Source: a virus. Taken from it: a stretch of DNA of 37,783 bases. The stretch spans positions 1 through 37,783 of the IMG/VR virus record IMGVR_UViG_3300042332_000335; one strand, given 5' to 3'. The translations under genes and the position numbers were made by a program. Shown here piece by piece: positions 22,227 through 27,388 of the stretch (its first letter is position 1; every line of letters begins with the position of its first letter). Under the pieces are notes generated by a model. It made no database searches. It had not been told where the DNA came from and was given only the letters and a program-made list of their open reading frames with translations.

Positions 22227-22630
22227 GGCTTGGCCTCCTTGGCTTTGTTCCACTGCTTCAGAGCATCAGACTGTTCTTGAGTTAAATCAGATGTGTACTC
22301 TGGGCAGAAATTCCAGAGTAGATTGTTTCCCGCCTCCTCCAGCCGGAGAATTTGCTCCATGTAATGCTTCCGCTCGTACTCTAGCTTGTCCCACAAAGCG
22401 CGGAGACGGTTTTCAAGTTGGGTGACATCGGATTGTAGCTCGCGGATCTTGGCGCACTGTGCGTCGGCCATCCATTCCTGCTTCATCAGTCCAAGAACCA
22501 TTTTCGCCGCGTCTGTGGCGGGTATGGATTCGTTGACCGTGAACCCACCATCCAGATCGACCCGCATGATTTGGGTCGTTGGATTGGATATCGGGTGGCT
22601 GTTGGTTGAAAAGTAGATTGGTTCGCTCAT
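22223..22630 (-). CDS. Coiled-coil protein of unknown function (135 aa)
   Basis: The first ~45 residues contain MRVDLDGGFTVNESIPATDA, and residues about 60-105 are a heptad-rich coiled coil (KIRELQSDVTQLENRLRALW then DKLEYERKHYMEQILRLEE). It ends in AKEAKP, the same ending and the same 16-base DNA end (TCACGGCTTGGCCTCC on the plus strand) as the 64-aa gene at 22812. ATG 22630 gives the ATGA overlap; the upstream alternative at 22645 is rejected. Function unknown. Confidence 0.6.
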   Translation of the reverse strand: MSEPIYFSTNSHPISNPTTQIMRVDLDGGFTVNESIPATDAAKMVLGLMKQEWMADAQCAKIRELQSDVTQLENRLRALWDKLEYERKHYMEQILRLEEAGNNLLWNFCPEYTSDLTQEQSDALKQWNKAKEAKP

Positions 22631-22815
22631 TTGCACTCCTTCCATTTAAACTGAGGTTTACCGCTTTGATCAGCCACCCATTCGGCATGGCCGTTTAGAA
22701 TTGCTTCACGCTGTAGATTTTCGATGCCCCTGCTGAATCCAATCAGATTTGAAAATATGCAGGCAAACAGGATCAAGAGTATGCACGGCATCACTGCCCA
22801 GTATTTGTCACTCAC
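22627..22815 (-). CDS. Single-pass membrane protein (62 aa)
   Basis: A hydrophobic segment at about residues 7-26 (AVMPCILLILFACIFSNLIG) makes this an N-terminally anchored membrane protein with a short hydrophilic domain (ENLQREAILNGHAEWVADQS then KPQFKWKECK). The start is GTG, coupled to the upstream stop by GTGA. It sits in the early small-gene chain rather than the lysis cluster, so a superinfection or membrane-modifying role is possible but unproven. Confidence 0.6.
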   Translation of the reverse strand: MSDKYWAVMPCILLILFACIFSNLIGFSRGIENLQREAILNGHAEWVADQSGKPQFKWKECK

Positions 22816-23006
22816 GGCTTGGCCTCCCTCGCTTTGAGCATCGCGTTGGCTATTTCATAAGCCTTACCAGATGCATTCTCTAAGCCCCATCCTCTGACAA
22901 TCAATGCCTCTATCGCCTTACCTGCAAAGTAGTCGCGGAGGGTCATGCCTGCTTGCCATCGGTCGTCTGGAAACGCCGGTCCTCCGTCGTTGATTGGTTG
23001 GTTCAT
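22812..23006 (-). CDS. Small conserved phage protein, GGPAFP family (64 aa)
   Basis: Shows the recognisable phage pattern DGGPAFPDDR...AGMTLRDYFAGKAIEAL...AYEIANAMLKAREAKP. Proteins with GGPAFP and GMSLRDYFA are widespread in phages and prophages of Gram-negative bacteria and remain uncharacterised. ATG at 23006 overlaps the upstream stop as ATGA; the ATG at 23021 would overlap more and is not preferred. Confidence 0.7.
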   Translation of the reverse strand: MNQPINDGGPAFPDDRWQAGMTLRDYFAGKAIEALIVRGWGLENASGKAYEIANAMLKAREAKP

Positions 23007-23377
23007 CGTGATTCCTCCCATTTGCCAATCGTGCGGAGGAAAGCCTCTGCGCGTTGGGATGCGGTGGCATTAACAACTGCAAACCTCCACGGCGCAGGAT
23101 TCTCTTTTTCGTCGTTCGACCGTTTGCAAATGTCGCAAAGATGATCTTCAAACTGGTCGGCTTGATCGTAATCAAAAATGGAAACCGCCTCATGCATGGC
23201 GTTGAGGTCGTTGAGGTAGTTGGGCCTCTTATGGTTGAACTGCAAAACTCCATTTGGGTCCATGCACCATTTCTCTGGCATGGTCCATCCCTGCTTTAAC
23301 TTCATTGCATCAGGATGGTCAGCGTTCTTCCACCCACACGCTTCCGCGATAGCAATGCGTTGTTGTTCTGGTTTCAT
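23003..23377 (-). CDS. Phage ABA-sandwich-domain-like protein (124 aa)
   Basis: The protein has EACGWKNADHPDAM, then NYLNDLNAMHEAVSIFDYDQ and ends ATASQRAEAFLRTIGKWEES, matching the phage ABA sandwich domain pattern (a small alpha-beta-alpha domain of unknown role found in many phages). A central CDICKR could bind metal. ATG 23377 overlaps the preceding stop as ATGA. It belongs to the coupled chain of small genes between 20.9 and 24.7 kb. Confidence 0.65.
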   Translation of the reverse strand: MKPEQQRIAIAEACGWKNADHPDAMKLKQGWTMPEKWCMDPNGVLQFNHKRPNYLNDLNAMHEAVSIFDYDQADQFEDHLCDICKRSNDEKENPAPWRFAVVNATASQRAEAFLRTIGKWEESR

Positions 23378-23724
23378 TTCGCCTCCTCCACGACCCCACA
23401 CGGGAGCCACGTTTTACCGCCGTCGGTGCTGTGTTCACGTTCGTCCAGCCATAGCTTTCGGTCAGCTTGGCAAGATACCCACCCCAGTAAATATCGATCT
23501 TGTGGATTATCCTTGAACCTCATCCACGCCCCTAGCGGAACCTCATCAGCAGTCCACGGGCGGAGCTTTGCGGTGGGTTTGATGCGGTAGTTGCCATTGA
23601 ACCAGTCCCAGCTTGGAGTCATTGCCTTCATAAAACATCCATTGGGAATCTCAGACTCCACTTCCTTCCCATCCACAAACGCCTGCATGACGCGGATGGC
23701 TTCGATTGTTTGTTCGCGTGTCAT
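23374..23724 (-). CDS. Conserved phage protein of unknown function (116 aa)
   Basis: Contains DGKEVESEIPNGCFM, the segment PSWDWFNGNYRIKP, then RPWTADEVPLGAWMRFKDNP and LLGWVSC, and ends TWLPCGVVEEAK. The DWFxxxYRIKP...RPWTxDEVPLG signature occurs in many phage hypothetical proteins; I know of no assigned function. Both ends are ATGA-coupled to neighbours. Confidence 0.6.
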   Translation of the reverse strand: MTREQTIEAIRVMQAFVDGKEVESEIPNGCFMKAMTPSWDWFNGNYRIKPTAKLRPWTADEVPLGAWMRFKDNPQDRYLLGWVSCQADRKLWLDEREHSTDGGKTWLPCGVVEEAK

Positions 23725-23957
23725 TTGTTTGTCCTCCCATGCTCAATCACAGCCTGCACGCCTCGCCGGCTACATCCGACCGCACGTGCGATCTGCTCCC
23801 GGCTAGATCCGTTGTCCCACATCCGCCACGCCAGACCGCTGTCGAAGGCCTCCGCGGGTTGCGCTAGGCTGCGTGACATCTGGCGTGCCTTCACCTCGGA
23901 CTGCTCTGGGTACGTCAGCCAGCCAGCGGCCACGGCCTTGCCCATGTCGATCTTCAC
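23721..23957 (-). CDS. Small HTH protein (78 aa)
   Basis: The C-terminal half carries a helix-turn-helix (NGSSREQIARAVGCSRRGVQ then AVIEHGR), preceded by a charged helix. The N-terminal part includes AAGWLTYPEQSEVKARQ, which resembles IKYGWMSYPVGQKYL in the HTH protein at 16414-16743. Probably a DNA-binding regulator. ATGA-coupled at both ends. Confidence 0.6.
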   Translation of the reverse strand: MKIDMGKAVAAGWLTYPEQSEVKARQMSRSLAQPAEAFDSGLAWRMWDNGSSREQIARAVGCSRRGVQAVIEHGRTNK

Positions 23958-24145
23958 TTTAGGCCCTCCAACTTCTCAATGCGTTGCTGCATCTCGCGGA
24001 TCACGTCGCAAAGCCCGATAATCGTTGTCCCAGTGCCATCGAGTCTCTTCCCTGTCTTGCCGGTGATTTCCAAACCACGGCGCTGCGCATCCAGCGCAAT
24101 GGCTCGCCACGGGTCGTCGATGAAGTCTGAAATCTTGACGCTCAT
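23954..24145 (-). CDS. Small protein with C-terminal helix (63 aa)
   Basis: Sequence begins VKISDFIDDPWRAIALDAQR, then a Gly/Thr-rich loop (TGKTGKRLDGTGTT) and a heptad-like C-terminal helix (VIREMQQRIEKLEGLK). No family is recognised. It is coupled by ATGA to the resolvase-like gene upstream and an HTH gene downstream. Confidence 0.55.
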   Translation of the reverse strand: MSVKISDFIDDPWRAIALDAQRRGLEITGKTGKRLDGTGTTIIGLCDVIREMQQRIEKLEGLK

Positions 24146-24597
24146 TTCAACCCCTCCGCAATCATGGCGTGCTCAAGGATCAGGACGGCATCGGCGGTCT
24201 TCAGGGTGATCCCCAGTGACGGCTGACGCTGCTGCGCCAACTGCTTCAGATGTGCCTTCCACTTGGTTCCATGGGTCGCCTTGTTGCCAGCCGAGATCGT
24301 CTTCTGCCAGCGCTGCGGGGTGACCTCGATCATCCTGAGGTTCATGGAAGCAATCAGGCCGTGCAGGTAGCCGACGTTGTATCCAAAGTGAAACATGGCG
24401 CTCCCGGGTGCTCCCTTGCCGCCCACATAGCCACCAACCTTTTCGAGGTAGACCACGTCGGACTGCGCCAACCAGTTGATCATCACATCCCTGATGTCAC
24501 CGTAGGTATCCGGCATCGGCTCGACGATCACTCGACCATTGGCAAAGTGCGCAATGCCGCCGCTTGCCCCGGGGTCGATAGCTAGGATGCGCCTCAT
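24142..24597 (-). CDS. RuvC-like Holliday-junction resolvase (151 aa)
   Basis: An RNase H-fold nuclease: motif I LAIDPGASGGIA (D8), the second strand ending VVYLEKVGG (E52), the TPQRWQK element at 93-99 and the C-terminal TADAVLILEHA (D136, with E142 nearby). This matches phage RuvC-like resolvases, which debranch replicative or recombining DNA before packaging. The length is typical. Coupled by ATGA to genes on both sides. In a genome lacking a T7-type endonuclease I it would supply the debranching function. Confidence 0.8.
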   Translation of the reverse strand: MRRILAIDPGASGGIAHFANGRVIVEPMPDTYGDIRDVMINWLAQSDVVYLEKVGGYVGGKGAPGSAMFHFGYNVGYLHGLIASMNLRMIEVTPQRWQKTISAGNKATHGTKWKAHLKQLAQQRQPSLGITLKTADAVLILEHAMIAEGLK

Positions 24598-24731
24598 CGT
24601 GCAGCCTTTCGCAGGTAGGCAGCGATGGCCTTGTCGGCCACGGCCTGTAGTTTGAGGCCTGCCTGTAGACAGTAGCTACGCAGGGCTTTGTGGGTTTCTG
24701 TGCTCACGTTTACGGTTTTCGGTTTGGTCAT
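24594..24731 (-). CDS. Very small ribbon-helix-helix-like protein (45 aa)
   Basis: From ATG 24731 the protein reads TKPKTVNVSTETHKALRSYC followed by a helix (LQAGLKLQAVADKAIAAYLR). The strand-helix-helix plan with VNVSTETHKAL resembles CopG/MetJ-type ribbon-helix-helix DNA-binding proteins. The ATGA overlap with the endolysin gene supports this start over the longer frame from 24806. Possible regulator of the neighbouring operon. Confidence 0.6.
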   Translation of the reverse strand: MTKPKTVNVSTETHKALRSYCLQAGLKLQAVADKAIAAYLRKAAR

Positions 24732-25060
24732 TTGAGATGCTTCTTCACCTTGGCCCAGTACGCCTCGGTGGCAGGCTTGCGGTCCCCGGTGGGACCCCCA
24801 TTCCAACGCCGGGCGAGCTGCTCGGTGGTGCAGTTCTTACCGTAGTGCGTCAGGTAGGCCTCGCACACCGCCCGGGCCTGCGCTCGGTTGGTCATGTCCT
24901 GATGCCGGTAGTGCGACCCGGTGAACTTGTTCACGTCCAGAACCACCGCTCGGTGGATCTGTAGTGGCCCTAGGGCGCGTCCGTTGTCGCCGACGGCCAT
25001 ATCGTTGCCGGATGACTCAACCGCGATCAGGGCGGTGATTAGGTTGGAAAGATTGCTCAT
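24728..25060 (-). CDS. SLT-type lytic transglycosylase / endolysin candidate (110 aa)
   Basis: The N-terminal half matches the lysozyme-like SLT fold: ITALIAVESSGNDMAVG with the expected catalytic E15, then GRALGPLQIHRAVVLDVNK. The rest includes CEAYLTHYG and ARRWNGGPTG, typical of these small enzymes. It has no signal peptide or membrane anchor, so release would need a holin such as those at 5.5-5.9 kb. Its place among early genes, 19 kb from the holin-like genes, is unusual for an endolysin; an ejection-related wall enzyme is the alternative. ATG start. Confidence 0.75.
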   Translation of the reverse strand: MSNLSNLITALIAVESSGNDMAVGDNGRALGPLQIHRAVVLDVNKFTGSHYRHQDMTNRAQARAVCEAYLTHYGKNCTTEQLARRWNGGPTGDRKPATEAYWAKVKKHLK

Positions 25061-25160
25061 GGTGTGAAGTTGGACTTGCGCGTTGTCCAGTCGCGCCCCT
25101 GTGCTCCGTATTCCTCACGAGCCGGATGGGGTGATAACGGTCACCCGACCGTAGAGTGGG
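25061..25160. promoter_or_regulatory. 100-base gap upstream of the endolysin gene
   Basis: Contains a perfect dyad ACGGTC-ACCC-GACCGT at 25137-25152. One minus-strand frame reads EEYGAQGRDWTTRKSNFTP and ends exactly at the ATGA of the endolysin start but has no start codon, so it may be a gene remnant. No clear promoter boxes or U-tract are seen. Confidence 0.4.
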
Positions 25161-25412
25161 TTAGGCGGTTGGCATCCAATGCTTCTCCGCTATCGGCTTA
25201 TCTTGATCCAGTTGGAAGTGGTGGGCGCAGCCACCTTCCAAAAAGCTGAACTTGATCGAAGGACCACCGTACCAGCCCATTATAGGGCAAAATGTATTAC
25301 AAGTGCGGACGATCTTTGAAACAATCTGTGTGCTGTACTCAAGCGGTCCACGCTGAACCCTAACTAGATCGCCAACCTCAATTGAGGCGAACAATTCAAT
25401 GTCTTTGAACAT
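25161..25412 (-). CDS. Small protein of unknown function (83 aa)
   Basis: From ATG 25412 the protein starts FKDIELFASIEVGDLVRVQR, continues GPLEYSTQIVSKIVRTC and GWYGGPSIKFSFLEGG and ends IAEKHWMPTA. The beta-rich start with EVGDLVRV suggests a small SH3/OB-like barrel, which is inference. The start lies 11 bases after the upstream stop; the longer frame from 25496 would run into that gene. Unknown role in the early region. Confidence 0.5.
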   Translation of the reverse strand: MFKDIELFASIEVGDLVRVQRGPLEYSTQIVSKIVRTCNTFCPIMGWYGGPSIKFSFLEGGCAHHFQLDQDKPIAEKHWMPTA

Positions 25413-25423
25413 AAGCCATTTTG

Positions 25424-25696
25424 TTAGTTGTTGATGAGTTGAGATGCGATGTGGTTGGCCTTGCCACCGTTTTGGAAGTTCTCTAGCCAAGACCATACGG
25501 TCTTCGGCAACTTGAGGTATCCATCTTCGTCCTCATTGATCAGTCTCCAGTTAATCTCAAGCCGGCCCTCATTGGCAGCAAATACGAGACTGGCGCTTCC
25601 ACGCTTCCAAGTTACCTCGTGATCAATTTCACCGAGGCTTAGGCTGCTGATCACTCTGACCCCAAGTGGGCCGGTGGTTATGATTTGATTGCTCAT
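25424..25696 (-). CDS. Small protein of unknown function (90 aa)
   Basis: Starts at ATG 25696 after a good ribosome-binding sequence (AAAGGAAC) that sits in a 7-bp hairpin. The protein contains TTGPLGVRVISSLSLGEIDH, EVTWKRGSASLVFAANEGRL and EDEDGYLKLPKTVWSWLENF. It is beta-rich with a helical end; I recognise no family. It is the first gene after an AT-rich 117-base gap and may begin an early transcription unit. Confidence 0.6.
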   Translation of the reverse strand: MSNQIITTGPLGVRVISSLSLGEIDHEVTWKRGSASLVFAANEGRLEINWRLINEDEDGYLKLPKTVWSWLENFQNGGKANHIASQLINN

Positions 25697-25813
25697 GGTG
25701 TTGTTCCTTTCGACAGGAACAATTTGCCACGAACTTCTTAACACGTCTACAGAGAAATGCAGATTTCTGTAGATTTTGAAAAATCACCAATGTTTACCGA
25801 GTCGAAACCGCTG
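25697..25813 (-). promoter_or_regulatory. AT-rich intergenic region with operator-like dyad and ribosome-site hairpin
   Basis: Two elements stand out. TCTACAGA (25746-25753) and TCTGTAGA (25766-25773) form a 28-bp dyad, operator-like in size. TTGTTCC (25701-25707) and GGAACAA (25716-25722) form a hairpin five bases upstream of the start, which would hold part of the ribosome-binding AAAGGAA sequence. The region is clearly richer in A/T than its neighbours. I cannot identify confident -35/-10 boxes, though a promoter is plausible here. Confidence 0.5.
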
Positions 25814-26107
25814 TCACTTCTGCGGAACGTAGGGCTCCCCGGGGTGCTCCTGAGCGTGTTCAGCGAAGGCTGCGTAGGCCCTGAGATCGACGTAGTTGTC
25901 GGCATGGAACACCCGGGAAGACCGATGCACCTTGAAGGCCACCATCATCAGCTCGACCAGATGCGCCGGAAGTGCGTGCGGCAGGGTAATTCCGTAGTGC
26001 TGCTGGATCAGGCCTGTCCATGACAGACCGATGTTGGTGTGGCTGTGGTGTGGCTCGCCGTAGACCTTGCCGCGCTGCTGGATGGTTTCTGTGACGACGT
26101 CGTTCAT
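25814..26107 (-). CDS. DUF6378-like phage protein (97 aa)
   Basis: From ATG 26107: NDVVTETIQQRGKVYGEPHH, SHTNIGLSWTGLIQQHYG, HLVELMMVAFKVHRSSR then HADNYVDLRAYAAFAEH. This spacing (YG..H...L.W......L....ELMMV..K..R......DNYVDL..Y) is the signature of DUF6378-type phage proteins, related in pattern to MazG-like helical proteins. Function is unestablished. A frame more than twice as long from 26419 is rejected: its extension overlaps the neighbouring gene and reads as non-coding. ATGA overlap at the start. Confidence 0.7.
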   Translation of the reverse strand: MNDVVTETIQQRGKVYGEPHHSHTNIGLSWTGLIQQHYGITLPHALPAHLVELMMVAFKVHRSSRVFHADNYVDLRAYAAFAEHAQEHPGEPYVPQK

Positions 26108-26343
26108 TTTATCTGCCGGTAGTGGGGTATTGGGTAGGCTCCGCGGGTGGGTGTTGAGATTCGGAATCGCTGCATCTCCATCAAGCCTGACTCTATGGCT
26201 TGCAGAAGCATCTTGTTGGTCTGAGATATTCCGAGGCCCCATACAGTGCCCCACTGGCGAGCGGTTTTCCACTCGGAATCGGGGACTTTGGGACGTTTCT
26301 GTAGTTCGTCCCGAATGCGCCTTAGAAGCTCGGCAGATTCCAT
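26104..26343 (-). CDS. Small winged-helix-like protein (79 aa)
   Basis: ATG 26343 follows a strong ribosome site (AAGGAGAAACCA), one of the few in this genome. The protein is ESAELLRRIRDELQKRPKVP followed by ARQWGTVWGLGISQTNKMLL and a basic end (RISTPTRGAYPIPHYRQIK). The middle resembles a wHTH domain that may bind DNA. It overlaps the phosphoesterase 3' end by 22 bases. Confidence 0.6.
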   Translation of the reverse strand: MESAELLRRIRDELQKRPKVPDSEWKTARQWGTVWGLGISQTNKMLLQAIESGLMEMQRFRISTPTRGAYPIPHYRQIK

Positions 26344-27083
26344 TTGGTTTCTCCTTGAGACCATTGATGCACGTAGAGTTGCGCCGAGTCCTCGGTGTAC
26401 TCGCCAAACACGATGCCATGCGACCAAGCTAGCGTACCACGTCGCCTGAGCGCGTAATCCATGCAGGGAGCGTCAGCAAGCGTCCCCGGGGACAAACACA
26501 CCGGATGATCGCTCCGACGTCCTGTAGCCATGCCTGCACGATGCGCATGGGCTACCACGGTGTTGCCCCAAGTCTCCGCGGTATCTCTGAGGAAGTTCTC
26601 GCCGTACAACAGGCCGTGGCCCCAAGAGAAACCGCCTAGCTTGTACCAGCTCCGAGGCAGCACATCATGGGTCTTGATGATTGTGTGCGCGTGCCGTTCG
26701 ATGGGCTCGAGCATCCGCTGCCAGATAGCCTCGGCAAAGCCGCGCACAACGGCATTGTGGTGGGTCAATAGGCGACGGGCTCGTTCATCATGGTTCCCCA
26801 CGAGAAAAACGGTAGGCCGCAAGGCCCAGAGAAACCTCCGCCCCTCGTCGATATCGTCAAGGTAGTCGTCTGCTGCATCGGAGTCGCCATCGTTGTTCAA
26901 AGCTCCTGCACGCAACGACGCAAGGTCATAGGCGTCCCCAAGGTGAATAACCTCATCGGGCTTGTACTGCTCGCGGAATAGCAGGGCAGCAGCAAGCGCA
27001 TCACGGTTGGCCCGGTTGCCGTGAGAGCATCCGATAGCCATGACGCGCTTGCGTGCTGGAACAATGTTCACACCAGATTGCAA
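26322..27083 (-). CDS. Calcineurin-like metallophosphoesterase (about 250 aa)
   Basis: The metallophosphoesterase motifs appear in order: AIGCSHGN (motif I), HLGDAYD (motif II), LVGNHDER (motif III), SWGHGLLYG (motif IV) and VVAHAHRAG (motif V). Motif I has Cys where the usual D-x-H Asp stands, so metal binding may differ. It may act on nucleotides, nucleic-acid ends or phosphoproteins. The frame begins with TTG at 27083 with GGAG 11 bases upstream; GTG at 27071 or ATG at 27041 are possible starts, and the N-terminus is uncertain by up to 14 residues. Confidence 0.8.
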   Translation of the reverse strand: MQSGVNIVPARKRVMAIGCSHGNRANRDALAAALLFREQYKPDEVIHLGDAYDLASLRAGALNNDGDSDAADDYLDDIDEGRRFLWALRPTVFLVGNHDERARRLLTHHNAVVRGFAEAIWQRMLEPIERHAHTIIKTHDVLPRSWYKLGGFSWGHGLLYGENFLRDTAETWGNTVVAHAHRAGMATGRRSDHPVCLSPGTLADAPCMDYALRRRGTLAWSHGIVFGEYTEDSAQLYVHQWSQGETKWNLPSF

Positions 27084-27108
27084 GCGGTAATTTGCTCCGA
27101 TTGCAAGC
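27076..27108. repeat. Direct repeat GATTGCAAGC in the gap before the phosphoesterase gene
   Basis: GATTGCAAGC occurs at 27076-27085 and 27099-27108, 23 bp apart, spanning the presumed start of the phosphoesterase gene. It could be a binding site for a regulator. The gap to the upstream 86-aa gene is only 35 bases. Confidence 0.4.
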
Positions 27109-27118
27109 CGCTACCGGA

Positions 27119-27379
27119 TCACGGCCACGAGGAGTAGACCACCGTGCCCTGCCCGTTTGCATCTACAAGCTCCACAGCATTTACGCCTTTGAGCTTCGCA
27201 AGCGATGACAGCAACTGGGTGTCGTTGTTGGCCTGAGCGATGCAGGTGGCAACGATGTCTGCGTCGTCGTAGGAAGCTGCCAGAAGCTCCTTGGTACGGT
27301 CACGCCAGACACGGATGACACGGCCACCGGAGAGCGGTACGCGCCGCATTGACTCGACGCACGGAAAGGTATGTTTCAC
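27119..27379 (-). CDS. Small protein of unknown function (86 aa)
   Basis: Lies 9 bases downstream of the large fibre gene. The start is GTG at 27379 or ATG at 27349 (MRRVPLSGG). The protein contains GRVIRVWRDRTKELLAASYD, DADIVATCIAQANND and a C-terminal beta part (VNAVELVDANGQGTVVYSSW). No family is recognised. A fibre-assembly or early role cannot be separated by sequence alone. Confidence 0.5.
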   Translation of the reverse strand: MKHTFPCVESMRRVPLSGGRVIRVWRDRTKELLAASYDDADIVATCIAQANNDTQLLSSLAKLKGVNAVELVDANGQGTVVYSSWP

Positions 27380-27388
27380 TTGTGGAGA

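Noticed and set aside
26108-26419. Long N-terminal extension of the DUF6378-like protein
   Set aside because: The first 104 residues overlap two other genes in other frames and have shadow-like composition; the ATGA start at 26107 fits the family.
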